Shown here one piece after another: positions 1 to 17,409 of a DNA stretch of 64,000 bases. The notes below the pieces were generated by a model. It did not search any database and was not told the DNA's origin. It saw only the letters and a program-made list of their open reading frames with translations. Position 1 is the stretch's first letter. Every line of letters begins with the position of its first letter. The DNA is from Eudorina sp. 2006-703-Eu-15. Taxonomy: Eukaryota; Chlorophyta; Chlorophyceae; Chlamydomonadales; Volvocaceae. The position numbers and the translations under genes are program-made. The stretch covers positions 2,092,857 to 2,156,856 of the forward strand of contig BDSI01000005.1 of NCBI GenBank assembly GCA_003117195.1, in the 5' to 3' direction.

Positions 1-1272
1 GGGAGGGCTCTCAGCAGGCGATGCCGCCTGCGCTGGGCGGGACAGGTCATCTACGAAGCTGCTTTGCCGGGCTGGATGCACTGAATCTGCACGGCAGCGG
101 GGGATCCACCCGGCCGCTGCAAGGGCTCCTCCGGGTCCTCTGTTTTACCACCAAGTCGACCGTCAACGGGCCGCAAGAGAACGGGCGCACATGACGGGGC
201 TTGCCCTGGTATACACCGTTGATCCCTTTGGGGTCCGCTGCAACGTTCATTCATTCATGATGTGGGTTTCGCAGGGTGTGGATGTGGCCTGAAGTAGGCC
301 AGAGAGGCGGATGCTGCCCGGGTCCGCAAGCCGCCAGCGAGGGAGCTGCCCGCATGCTGGCTTTGGCCCGAATCCGCCCACACAAATGGGGTGTCTGTCC
401 GGAACCAGCAATGAACCCGACTCGATGTTCGTCAGAGCGCGCACGGTACCTTGTGTACGGCATGTGATCCCCACACACAGCCACTGACGCATAATCCGCA
501 ACCAAATCCACACAACCAAACCGCGCACTTCGCCGACATCCCAAAGTTTTGTCGATCCAGCATCTGCTCCGACCGCAGTGTCTAATTGCATCCAGCTCCC
601 CACCGACATGCAGTCAGGAAGAGCCGTCGCACATCCTCCACAAAGCGCTGCATCCTCTAGGCAGCGCGCCGGATCAAATGTTGTCCCGGCCTACGGCAAC
701 AGGGATATCAACGGAAAAGTGGGGCCCCCGCGCTGTCTGACGGCCGGGTTGCCTCGCAGGGGTTTCCCTCGGGTTCGTCTCTCCCTGGTATCTCCCCTCC
801 CCCCCCCCACCACCGACGCCGCGGCCTGCAGGTGTGTTCCCAGAGGCGCTGTACTGCCCGCACGTGGCAGCCTGTCACCCGCCCCGAAACCATGCACACC
901 CAGGGCGAGACGCAACCCCGTAACACTCCGATCGCGATGCCGTACCTCCCGCCACGCGATCCCAGCGCCTCCTATCACATTGGCACTCTTTTTGCCTGCC
1001 GCACCGTGCCTGCATAACCACCCGCATCCCCCCTCAGCTTCAGGGCTGCCCGGCCGTCCGAAAGGCGGCTTACGAACCGCCAAACACTGGGCGCGGACCG
1101 AGCTACCGTGCACATCAGCTTTCACCCCTCCAGGACAGTTCCGTCCGCCCCGTCTGGGTAATCGCACCTCCACGGCCGCGCTCCCTCCCTTTCCTCACCA
1201 ACCCCCAACGGCCGTCTTCTGCCACATCACCCCTACGCGCATCAGCCACATTCTTCCACCGCTGGCACGTAC
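1..1272. other. No recognised gene; downstream flank of NEP1
   Basis: I find no convincing exon on either strand. The long open frames are fortuitous: they run into the Pro/Arg/Gly-coding pentamer repeat at 1273-1497. The stretch is probably 3'UTR and intergenic DNA of NEP1. No TTACA (TGTAA on the minus strand) was seen, so the NEP1 poly(A) site could not be placed. Confidence 0.5.
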
Positions 1273-1497
1273 CGCCCCGCGCCGCCCCGCCCCGCCCCGC
1301 CCCGCCCCGCCCCGCCCCGCCCCGCCCCGCCCGCCCCGCCCCGCCCCGCCCCGCCCCGCCCCGCCCGCCCCGCCCCGCGCCGCCCCGCCCCGCCCCGCCC
1401 CGCCCCGCGCCGCCCCGCCCGCCCCGCCCCGCCCCGCCCCGCCCCGCCCCGCCCCGCCCCGCCCCGCCCCGCCCCGCCCCGCCCCGCCCCGCGCCGC
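1273..1497. repeat. (CCCGC)n pentanucleotide array, about 225 bp
   Basis: CCCGC units run almost without interruption, with a few 3-4 base slips. The array ends one or two bases before the complement of the NEP1 stop codon (1499-1501). In the NEP1 transcript, read from the minus strand, it is (GGGGC)n, a run of four-G blocks split by single C residues. Confidence 0.95.
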
Positions 1498-1498
1498 C

Positions 1499-3383
1499 CT
1501 ACACGATGTTCCACTTCATTTCGAACGCGTTGGTGATGCGGCCGATGCAGTAGGCGGCGCTCAGCGGGTACTCGGACACGTTGAGCTCCTCGTCCACGTA
1601 GGGGGCCTCTATGTGGCCGTGCGCGAACGCGCCCACCACAAACACCACCGGGCCGCTGGTGTCGAGCTCCCGGACGTACTCGTGGATGGCGACGTGCTTG
1701 GCCGCCGCGAAGGAGAAGCCGATGCGCTTGCAGTTGAGCGGCAGGTACTTGGTCACAGGCCCTTTGATGACCTGGCGGCGGATGAGTGGGTTAGCCGTGC
1801 GCCAGGTGTGGCGTCGAGTTGGGTCGGGTCGGGTGAGGTTGGGTCGGGCGAGGTTGGGTCGGGTGAGGTTGGGTCGGGTTGGGTCGGTTCGGTTCGGGTC
1901 AGGTTGGCTTGGCGCGGGTCGGGTGAGGCATCGGTTCGGTTCGGGTTGGATTTGAGTTGGGTCGTGGATGTCCAGCAAGTGATTGACGAATGGAAGACCA
2001 CGTGGACGGCTTGCGAAGAGGGGCACTGGAGGCGATGGTTGCCTGGCAACACAATCTCCTCTGCCCCGCCCGTGTCAATATGTCCACCAACCTCCTGGGC
2101 CCCGCCCGTGTACCGTATCGTCCCCGAAGGCGCACCTTCATCAGCTTGTCGGGCCCGTTCGTGGCCCGGATGCTGAGCTTCTGCAGCAGCTGCACCATCA
2201 GGCCGGAGAAGCGTTTGATGGTGCGGGGAATGCGCGTCTTGGGGTTTATGGAGAACAACACGTTCTTATGCGTCCGCACATACACGGCCTGGGGGAGCGG
2301 TAGAACACGGCCATGGGTAGGAACGGACACAAAAGCGGCATGTGACATCGAGAGACAGCCAGACAGGTAAAGCGGGGCAGGGCAGGGCAGGGGCGGGGCA
2401 GGAGCAGGGCAAAGTAAAGCTTTCTCCTGCGCCAGTACAGACTGTAGTATCCTGCTGTGGTTGCATCCGCCGTACCGCACCTTAATTTTCCCCGCCTTGT
2501 TCAAGGGGCTGTCAAGGATGTTTAATAGAGCCTGCAGTGCGGGTGGAGTACGGGTGGAGTAAGGTGGTCGGCACAGGTTAATGCAGCAGTTGCCGCTGAC
2601 GGGTCCAGCCCGTGGGCCGGCATCAAAAGCACTGGCCACACGACAAGACGTGCAGTTGTTATTACAGGGAAGCCTGGGGCCGCGTTCCCCACTAAGCCCC
2701 ACAATGAGGAGTCGTCCTCCGCATCCATACACACAAGCGGCCGACCCGCGGGTCAGTGAGCACCGAAACGGTTGACGAGGGACAAAAACAGCCTGGTAAT
2801 GGTGATGCTGACACAGTGGGGCAGAGGACGGACATGCCGCGCCGCGGAATCCCACACGACGTTGTGACCCGTACCGTCCACCACCTGCATCATGACCCCC
2901 CCGCGTGCCCTTGACCGAATGCTCGCTTATCAGATGGTGTACCAACGTGGCCCAAGTTTGGCTGTCTACCCAGAAAATGACAGGGTTGCGGATGTTAGGT
3001 TACAGCGCGCAGTATTGACGAGCCCCGTCTCCACGTAGTGGCCTTCCCGGAGGACACACAGACGCACCTGGTGGCAAATGTCCGGACGGTACAAAGCCGG
3101 GTCCTTCTTGTGCTTTCGAAGATACGTGGCGTGGTCGTCGCAGTTGAGGAGCTGATACGTCTGAGAGGGAGGGGATTCAGGTTGACACCGACGTCAGCCG
3201 CCGCTACTCGACGTAACTGGGCTGGAGTGTAAACAGAGTTTTTTCTCGTGCTGTACAAACCTTGCCGACTTGGGCAACCTCCAGTTGCGCGTCATCGAGG
3301 ATGAATATAACACCCTGTCCCTGCGCTCGGAGGGCTTCTTCCTCCTCCTCTGCCGAGGGCGGTTGGAGGCCGCCAGCCACCAT
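1499..3383 (-). CDS. NEP1: Ribosome biogenesis 18S rRNA pseudouridine N1-methyltransferase NEP1/EMG1
   Basis: This is a SPOUT-class methyltransferase acting in nucleolar small-subunit assembly; in the family it methylates a hypermodified pseudouridine of 18S rRNA. Five exons on the minus strand, in transcript order: 3383-3261, 3160-3068, 2531-2481, 2288-2136 and 1771-1499. All junctions are phase 0 with GT-AG ends, giving 230 residues, close to the usual 230-250. Family signatures lie in order: [17 protein letters not shown] (exon 1), YQLLNCDDH and the RPDICHQ stretch (exon 2), LDSPLNKAG (exon 3), [22 protein letters not shown] (19 or so conserved residues, exon 4), and [13 protein letters not shown] with SEYPLSAA (exon 5). 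The ATG at 3383 heads the first family-like block. It is divergently paired with the MAP kinase. The 3'UTR starts in a GGGGC array. Confidence 0.95.
1813..1945. repeat. Degenerate GGGTC/GGGTT repeat in NEP1 intron 4
   Basis: Tandem GGGTCGGGTT and GGGTGAGGTT-like units on the plus strand fill much of the intron at 1772-2135. On the NEP1 sense strand the tract is C-rich (GACCC/AACCC). It looks telomere-like at first glance but the unit is irregular. Confidence 0.8.
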
Positions 3384-3950
3384 GTCGCAAAAAGCAAGGA
3401 AGTAGCTACTGACTTCTCAGTTAACGTAATACGTTGTAATATTACGATATATTTGACTGGGAAGCGTAGTAGCCTAATAGCGTACCAAGCAGTGACACAG
3501 TAGGGCTCGAACAAGATACGCTCACACACGGTTGCAATTGCTTATGTATCCGTCAAGAACACACTTGATTTCAACAAGACCTCTATGAGCGTCCTCTGTG
3601 TTTGTCGTCTGTTGCCGTACATCAACTGTCTCTTCTAGGTTCACAACGAACCTTTTACAGTGGGTTACCATTTCGGTGCGAATACAGGCCCTGTAAACGC
3701 GTGGTTCACCGAAAGTCCTTACACTATTCACTATAACCTGAGCTCCACCACTCTAGTCTTGTCGGTAGGAGCCTCTATAAGGCGTTACAGAAAGTGCGCA
3801 CTATATCGACAAATATAAATATTTTGTCATTTTTGCGCGCGCTCCGAATCGACCAAATCAGGAACAACCTCTAGAAGGCCACGAAAAGCGTGACTTGATC
3901 GTTTTCGGCTTTATGCACATGGCTTTGCCCTAGTTATTATCGCAATTGTG
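3384..3950. promoter_or_regulatory. Divergent promoter region between NEP1 and MAP kinase
   Basis: The 567 bp between the two start codons is clearly more AT-rich than the flanking genes and holds no convincing exon. It must contain both 5'UTRs and both promoters unless there are untranslated upstream exons. Confidence 0.7.
3814..3820 (+). promoter_or_regulatory. Possible TATA box of the MAP kinase gene
   Basis: TATAAAT lies 131 bp before the MAP kinase ATG, inside an AT-rich patch. The position is reasonable, but the motif is only 7 bases and the surrounding DNA is AT-rich, so it could be chance. Confidence 0.35.
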
Positions 3951-8885
<4,935 letters not shown>

Positions 8886-10029
8886 TTGAAATCCGCGGCT
8901 ACATGTCTGCCGGAAAGCTGCATTGAGGGCATTGTACGGCAGTTTTTGGTTGCATGTGACACACTTGGATTGCGTGCGGCTCCTATATTGGCAGGTTTTT
9001 AGTCATGTAAATTAGCGCACTGACGCTGTCATGGGAATTGTGCATGGCGCCCAAGCTGCGCCTTTGTAACTAACCTGATAACATACGGAAAACTGATGTC
9101 CATGAACTGCGCTCTACCTCTTCTGCTTTGCGCCGGGTCTATTACTTTGCAATGATTATTCAGCTACGCCAGCGTTCTGGACAGTATTGAACAGTCGGCA
9201 GACACTACCGGTCCTGGGGAGCGTCGGCGCACTGATTCACACTACTGACACAGTTAAAGGGAAGCTGCAGTTCAGAGCATAATCTTTTTCACTCGAATAC
9301 TTGCCGCGTTGTATGGACCGTGACACACTGTGGCCAACTCGCGTTTCAGCTTTTGATTGCGGAACGAGGAGTTGACCCTCCCATTGCATACCAGGTAAAC
9401 GATGATACTATGGTAGCCCCAGACAGCAACGCGCGTTGGAAACCCGGCCAGGCCTCCAAACAGCTGGGTTATAGTGCAGCTGGAGCTTTTGTTTTGCTCT
9501 TTAGGCATGGAGCACCCTCTATTCTATGCGCCTGGACCGCTTGTCGAACTTTGGAGAAGTGCCGGCCCTGTGATTGTCCAGGGCCCTCGAGCGTGGTCCG
9601 TCAGGCCACGCAGCTTTTGGGGATTTTTTCAAATGCTTCCTGCATGTACGTCACTTTCGCGTAATTCAACTGTGGGGCATATCCTACGGTCGGGGCAAGT
9701 AGTATGCACTGCCTCGTTCTTCCGCTCTGCTTGCTGCTTTCAGGTCCCTTATGGTCGGGCGAAAAGGAAGTGCACCAACCTGGGCCGTTAGCATGGTCTG
9801 GCGCTTCGCTGACGGCCGTCGTTACTTAACGGGTCTCTTCCACGGGAGTTACGGGAGGCGCGACGGCTTCTAGGGGCGCGGCGTCGGTGGCAGCGTGCGC
9901 GCTCTGTGGCATCTCTCGGGGCACGTGCAGTCCGGCGGGGCGAGGCGCCGCGCAGCCACAGTTGCGCGTGTCTCACCTCCTCCTATCGACGCCCCTGCCT
10001 GTCTCTGCCGTTGAGAGCCCCTGCTCTCC
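8886..10029. other. Intergenic: MAP kinase 3'UTR and promoter of the next gene
   Basis: Moderate GC, no splice-consistent coding exon recognised. It holds the MAP kinase 3'UTR up to about 9.1 kb and presumably the promoter and 5'UTR of the gene starting at 10030. Short open frames around 9270-9790 exist on both strands without supporting features. Confidence 0.5.
9006..9010 (+). terminator. TGTAA poly(A) signal, MAP kinase
   Basis: TGTAA 121 bp after the stop codon; a second copy lies at 9065-9069. TGTAA is the usual polyadenylation signal of volvocine algae. Confidence 0.55.
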
Positions 10030-13000
10030 ATGCCCCACCGGCTCTTTCAAAAGCTAGTCACACATGAAAGCCCGCAGTCTCCACCGGTCTCGTCGCCGGC
10101 GCCTGCGGCGGAGGGGCCCCTCCCGCCCGGCGACGGCATCTTCCTGACCAATGAGAGCCTCAGCAACTGCGGCGGCGGCGGCGGCGGCATCGGCTCCGAT
10201 ACCTCCCGCATTCTCACCACGGGGGGCCACTGCGAAGCTGCTCGGAACAACAGTCGGGAGCTGCACTCGACCAGCACTGCCGCGGCGGCGGCGATTGCAG
10301 CGTCGGCGCCGCCGGCGCCGCTCGGCTCGGGGTCCTCGGCGGGTGGCGGCAGCAAGCGGCGCAACTCCGGCAAGGGCGCGGAGCACACCACCACCACCAG
10401 CGGCGGCGGCCGCTTCGCGCGTATCCGCGGCCTGTTAGGGGGGTCCAAGAGTCGCCGCAGTATGGGCGGGGCACCAGCGGCGGCGGGGCAGGGCCCCGCC
10501 GCCACCGCCGCGGGGACGGCGGCCACGGCAGGTTCGGGGGCGGGCAGCGTCCCCCGGCGCTCGAGCGCCACGGGCAGCGTGGCATCGGGCGGGGCGGGCA
10601 GCTGCAGCGGCACGGGCGCCCTGGGGCAGGAGCCGGACAGGCCGCGGGGGAGCGCTGACACAGGCGGGGGAAACAGCCCGCGGCTGCAGCGGCCGCAGAA
10701 GTCCGGCGCGAACGAGAAGACGGGCAGGTGCGGGCTGCTTGTTCGTCTGAGCGAGCTGATGGCGGTGGGGAAAGCGGAGTCCGGCTCGACGGTCGAAAGT
10801 GTGTGTGTGGGTGCCAATTGCGCCATGTGTGCCGCGAAGGCGTGTCGACAGGGGGTAAAAAACATAAAACAATGAACCGCCCGCGGGGTATGTCGGGTAT
10901 GAGAATCCCGGCGTTGGGAGAGCCGGAGACACCCAAGCCGCCAGAATACAAACACCGAACACCGACTCGGGTTCTGCGTACTCGAGCGGCGTTCAGATCC
11001 CCACTTCGCGACGCAACACTGACTGAGGGCCGCGATGTGGGTCCCCGCGCCCCGCGGCAACGGCGGTGCCTCGCCCTAGATGCCCCCCCTGGACCGCGCC
11101 CGGGCGTCCTGGGCCTCACCCAAATCACGACTGGGCCCCCGCTGCGTTCGCACACTATATACACGACTCGGCCCCGCCTCCGTTCGCACACTTATCACTC
11201 AGATATACAATCATACAACAACCGGCCTTTCCCTTGAACACCAAACGCAACAGGCCCTCGGCGCGTTCGCTGTCGTGTGAACGCTGCGGCTACGGCTACG
11301 GCGGCGGCCGTGTGCCCTTTTGCACGTTTGGTACGTTTCCCTTAATGCTTTCCTACGCTCCCTGCTTTGCAGGTGGTGGACATACCTGACCCCGGGGCGG
11401 CTGCGGGCCGACGGCGAGCCCCACGACGGCGGCGGAGTCATGCTGGAGACCGCCGGCAGCGTCGGCAGGCCCCCCGACATGATGACGGCGACCGCGGACG
11501 GCGGCAGCGGGGCCCAGCAGCACCCGCAGCCGCAGCCCGGCGCGAGCCGGCGGGGCGGCGGGGCAGCAGCCAGCAGCGCCGCGTGGGATGGCTCCCAGGG
11601 CTCCAGCGGTCCGGCGGATCCTGACCGCTTCGCCCGGTTCCGCAAGTCCAGCGCCAAGAACCTGCGCGCCTCCCTGGAGAGGAACCTGCAGAACAAGTGG
11701 GTGGGGCGAGCGCACCGGCGGGTTCCGGGCTCGCTTCCTTTGTTGTCTGTAATCTGTGTGTGTTTAACAAGAAGCCCACCATGTGTGTATGTGTATGTTA
11801 AAATAAACCGAGAGACACGACTTGCGAGGACCCTAATTGCGCACGCGGACGAGTGAGGCCGTTGGCTGCGCATGAGCCGGGAGCAGGTGACACCCGGAAC
11901 CCGAATTACGGACAACCGTCATCGGTGTGAACGTTGACGGCGACGTAGGTGGTATATGTAGACCAGCCGCCGGCGTTTGTGTGGTTAACGAAAACCAATT
12001 ATCATAAATCTTACCAAAGAAACCTGCAAATCGTATGGAAAGTAGAATCACAACAAGTTCGGGGGAGGATTTTTGAAATGCTTTCCTACGCGATTCCCAG
12101 AGGTCATCCACACCAAACTTGCATTGAGTGTGTTCATAGGTCGGCAAAGCAGGAGTGCGTGTGTGTCTAGCAGAGGAAACCGTGTCTGTGTGTATGGAGA
12201 GGGGGCGGCGGCATTGGCGGGCGCAAGGGCTGACGGGAACTGACGGGGTCCGGGGGAGAGGGGTCAGGGGTCCGGGGGGGCTTGCGGCGTGGCGGACGGC
12301 GGCGAGCGGGTGTGTGTGTGTGACCGAGGGGTTGATTCAGAGGAAGACAGAGCTGACCCAGATGCGAAATCATAGTGGGGTGTGTGGAGGTAATGTGAAA
12401 TTTGCGGCCACCGGGAGGTCAAGGGGGGGATATGGCCGATCCAGGATCCGGTGTCGTCGTCATCTTCATCGTCATCGTGGTTGTCGTCTGACGGCCAATG
12501 TCGCCACGGACGTGGCATGTGTGGGCGCAGGGCTACTCGGAACGGCAGCGGCCCGGGCGGGATGCACTCGGGGGGCGCCGGCGGCGGTGGTCCCGGCAGC
12601 ACCATCTTCGCCACCAACGACAGCAAGTGAGGCGGGGCCGGGACAGGGACAGGGGGACATCGGGGACAGGGGGACAGGGACAGGGACGGCACTCCGCGGG
12701 CAGGATGTGGGTCGGCTGCCCACCCAGCCCTTCGGATTTGGGTCCCTTCCGTCCTGCGGGACCTGCGTATGCCCCCACGGGTGAAGATGATGGAGGATTG
12801 GGAGCAGCCGGACCCCTAGCTGGTCAATACTGGCCTCTGCCCGGGGGTTGCGCGACGTCTGTTAGGGTCACGGGGTGCATCGCTCACTCGACGTGGACGG
12901 AGGTACGGCTGCGATCGTCACATGTGCGGCCTGCCTGATGTCCGTTGGCCGCAACCCTTGAGATGGTGCACACACAGCCGCCCCACCTGGGATCGGTCCG

Positions 13001-16000
13001 GCGGGTTCCTTTCCTAAACACACTTCCCCCCATGCAGCTCGGACACCTTGCTCTGGCAGCAGCGCAGCCTCAGCATGCCTACCCATGTCCTGTACCCCTC
13101 CCCTCCATGCGGCATGCGTCCCCGCGATGCGGCACTGGGATGCAACCCCGTCGTGCCCCTCCCCCCCCTACACACACACCGCGGCTCAGTTATCTCTTAC
13201 ACACCTGGGCTCGGTCGGTTGGGTTCCTTTGTTAAACAACCGCCCCTGGCGCCCCAGGCCCCGCGAGTCGTTCGAGTCGGACTGGGACGTCATGGGCGCG
13301 GACAACGACGGCAACGTGCTGAGCGCGGTGGGCATGGCCATGTCGACCCAGACGGGCTTCGACAACAACTCGGGCAACGGCGCCGCGGGGGGTGCGGGCG
13401 GCCGCGGACCGGCGGCGCTCCTCGCGGCGGTGGCGGCCGCGATGGCGTCCAACGGCGGCGGCGGCGGCGGCGGCGGGTCGGAGTCCGCAAACAGCACCCG
13501 GCAGCAATCCAAGCTGCGGAAGGGTGAGGGAACCCATTTCGTGCTCCTTCACGGTCCGTGCTGTCTGCAGGGTTGACAGTAAGAATGCCAGGGAACCAAC
13601 CATGCCAGGGAACCAACCGGGAAGAGGAAGGGCCCGCCGTGCAGCAGGGGTGTAAGGGAAGGGAGGGTGAGCGGCCGGCGTGGATATGGGGAGGTGGCGG
13701 GGCCCGGGGTGAAGGGTCTTGGGCTGGGCTTGGGGCTGGTGGGTGGTTGAGGTTCGGTGGGTCCTGAGCGGCCCTCTTCCGGCCACACGCCCCCCTTACC
13801 ACACGCCCCTACACCAGGCACCCCCGCGGGGGCACCCCGCGGCAGCCGGGACTACCAGGAGAGTCCCGAGCAGCGCGACTCGGGCCACGACAAGGGGCAG
13901 CAGCAGCACCGCCAGGCGGCCGGGTCCCACCCGCCCAAGCGGTTCGGAGAGCGCGAGGAGGCTGGCGGCCGGGACCGCGCAGGTGGCGGCGGGGGCGGCG
14001 GCAGCGGCCCGGTGGTGATGCGGTCGCCCACCTCCTCCTCCAACATGCCGGTGGACCTGTCCTTCAACCCCAACCTGCACCACATGACGCCGCAGCGGGT
14101 CGCGCCGGGTGAGGGCGTGTGGGTTGACAGGGTGTGTGGGTTGACAGGGTGTGTGGGTGGACAGGGTGTGTGGGACCCTCCTTTGCATTGCTCTCACCCG
14201 CGCACCCTCTCACCCGCGCTGCGTCCCTTCGCCTCAGGTACGGGAGGTGGACTCGCCACGGCGCCGCCCGGCGATCGCGCGGTCCGCCGCTTCGGAACCC
14301 CGCAGGGCGGCACCTCCTCCCTCGGCACCGCCGGCGGCGGCGGCGGCAGCAGCGGCGCCGTGACCGGCACCAGCGACGCCTGCAGCGGCGGCGGCGACGG
14401 CTCCTCCCGCCCGGGCCGGCCCACACCCGAGGATCTCCTCGCGGCGCAGATGATGGCGCTCCAGAACCGCATCAACGCCCTAACCGACGAAGATCTGCTG
14501 AACCCCTCCGCGAAACTCGCCTTCGTGTCGCCAGCGCCGCCGGCGCCGTCGCGACAAATGACGGTGAACCAGCTGTTGGGCGTGGGCGGCGCGGCGGCCG
14601 CCTCACAGCCGTACCAGCTGGCCTCGAGCGGCTCAGACGCCGCGCTGGGTTACGTGGGAGGTCTGCGGGCGGGCAGCAGCGCCAACATGGGCCACAGCGG
14701 GTACGGCATCATTGGTGGCTACGGCGGCGCGGCGGCGGCGGGGAACCAGCACCCGCACGGCCTGCAGCACCCGCCGCCGCTGCCGGCGCAGCAGCAGCAG
14801 CAGCAGCAGCACCAGCACCAGCACCCGCAGACCCACCCCCTGCAGCAGCTCCAGGCGCAATTCCTGCAGCAGCACCACCACCAGCAGCACCAGCAGCAGA
14901 TGATGCAACACCAGCAGCAACAGCACCCGCACCAACAGATGATGCACCAGCAGCAACAGCACCCGCAGGCGCAGCACCCGCTGCAGCACCTGCAGATGCA
15001 GTACCCACATCAGCACCACCAACACCACCAGCACCAGCACCAGCCGCAGCCGGTGGGTCCGCCGGGGACGGCACCCTTGGGCCTACCGCCGCTGTCCGGC
15101 ATGGGCGCCCTTGACGCGCTGAGCGCCTTTCTGGGCAGCCCGCCGTCACGCGCCGCCAGTGTGTACGACGGCGGCGGCGGCATCTTGATGACCACCGGCG
15201 CGACCGCCGGCGGCGGCAGCGGCATCGGCGCTCGAGCGAGCGCGGGCTCCCCCGGCTCCATCGGCGCGATCGGCAGCAGCGCCCGCAGCGCCGGCGGCGC
15301 CGCCGCCAGTGGGGCGGGCGGCGGCGGCGGCGGCACGGGGGCCGGCATGCGCAGCATGCAGTCCATAAACGAGGACGGCTTCACGGCGGCGGCGGCGGCG
15401 GCGGCGGCGGGGCCCAACGCAGCCGGCGGCTCCAGCTACCGTCTCGCGTCGAGCCATCTGGGCGGGGGGCCGCCGGGCGTCGCCAGCAACAGCAGCTTCC
15501 TGTCGATGAGGCCCGGGCCCGGCAGTGACGACCCCGGGGGTGCGATGCTGCTGACGCGGGACGACACGGGCACGCTGGGGCCCTCGTCGCGGGGCCACCC
15601 GCCGCTGCTGGGTCGCTTCTCGGACATGGACGGACTGCAGCAGGCGGCGTCGGCGGGGGCGGCGACGCCGGAGCAAGTCAGGAACTTGGGCGCGCCAGGT
15701 AGGGATGTTGGGCGGCGGGCAGGGATGTTGGGCGGCGGGTGGTAGTAGGCGGTGGTGTCGGGTTTTGTGGGGCAGGGGCGGGGGCAAAGGCGGGTGGGTA
15801 TGTGTTGGAACTGACGAAAGTGCACGATCTGACCTCCCCATGCGCCCCCCTGTTCCCTGTCTTCTACTCAGGAGCCAACATGCTGTTTTTCACCCGGGGC
15901 AGCAGCCTGGGGGACAGACACGCACTGCTGGGAGCGGGAACCCCGCCCGGCGGCGGTGGCGGCGGTGCGCCCGTCGGCGCCGCCGGCGTCGCCGCCGGGG

Positions 16001-17377
16001 CGGCGGTACTCGGCGGGGCCGCCGGCGGTTTCCGGCCAACGCTGTCGGAACCGGCTGTGCCCCCGGCGGCGGCAGCAGGACCCGGGGGGCCCCTTCCAGG
16101 AGGCGACGGTGCCGTGGCGCGAGGGACGCCACTGCCGCCCATCACCGCCCCACCCGCGGGCGCAGCAGGTGCCGGCGGCGGCAGGTTCACACTGGCGGCG
16201 GCGCTGAGCCGCGTCCAGGAGGAGCTCCAGAAATCCATTGTGGCGCCGACACCGGGCGCGGCCGGCGCCCCGGGCACCGCCGCCGTCGCCGCCCCCGCCG
16301 CCGCGACCTCGAGGCCGGTTGCGTCGAGTCCCATTGGCAGCCGGGCGGCTGGCGGCGCCGGCTCCGCCGACGGCGCGCCACCGGGTACGGCATCCGCGGC
16401 CGGCGGGACGCCGCCGGGCTCGGCCGCGCTGACGGCGGCGGCGCTGGGCCGCGGCGGCGGCGGCGCCGCCGCCGCCGGGAGCAGCAGCCATGCGCTGATC
16501 AAGGAGCAGGGGAGCAGCAACGGCGTGGGGTCGGCGGGAGGTCTGTACGGCAGGGCTAACTCCCGGCGGAGTCAGGGGGCGCCGACGACGATGCCGCATC
16601 CGCTCCAACAACTGATCCTGAACAACGCCACCACCACCACCACCAATAACAATCACAACAACACCAATAACAGTAACAACATGGTTCCGGATAATCCCGA
16701 CGTCGTGATGCAGCAGCTGCTGAACAGCAACACCGGAGGCGCGCAGCTTGCGTTCCATGGCGGCGGCGGCGGCGGCGGGCCCCCTCGCGGTTACTACTCG
16801 CACCAGCACCAGCACCCGCACATGCTGTCGCCGACGTCGGCGGCACTGCCGCCGGGCATGAGCACGGCCGCCGCCACCGCCGCCAGTTCCATGCCCAGCC
16901 GAGGGCCGCGGCCCAGCGGCGACCCCGCCACCGGCTCCCGCCGCCCGTCCACCGAATTCTTGTACGACGAATTCTTCAGCAACGGGCCGCTACAGTACGA
17001 CATGAGCTCGCACACGGCTGCCGCCCTGGCGGGCGGTGCCTCCAGCGGGTACGGCACGCTGCCGTCGTCCTCCAGTCCGCTCGAGTCTGCGGAGGCGCCG
17101 GCGGTGGCCGCCGCCGGGGCCCAGGCCTTTGGTCGCGGCGCCAGCGGCGGCGCGCAGCAGCTGCATCAGCAACAGCAACCCATGGCGCATGCGGCAGCGG
17201 CGGTTCAGCCCTCCGCCGGGGCCGCCGCCGCCGCGGCGCTGGGGCCCGGACCGCCCCCTATTCAGAACCGCAGCGTCCGCCGCAACATTTCGGCCGAATC
17301 GCTGCGCATCCAGGCAGCCCACCGGTCCATGGAGGGTCGCGCCGCAGCCGCCGCGGCGGGGATAAGCGGCGGCGGCA

Positions 17378-17409
<32 letters not shown>

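Noticed and set aside
1813..1945. Interstitial telomere-like repeat
   Set aside because: The unit is an irregular mix of GGGTC, GGGTT and GGTGA, not the algal telomere heptamer or octamer, and it sits inside an intron.
578..2176. A 532-codon open frame on the plus strand
   Set aside because: It gains its length by crossing the CCCGC pentamer array, where all frames stay open, and runs antisense to NEP1 exons that match a known family.
14134..15149. Long open frames on both strands overlapping exon 6 of the giant protein gene
   Set aside because: They are shadows of CAG/GCC repeats: Gln, Ala and Ser runs in alternate frames of the same exon. Only the Gln/His frame joins the neighbouring exons in phase.
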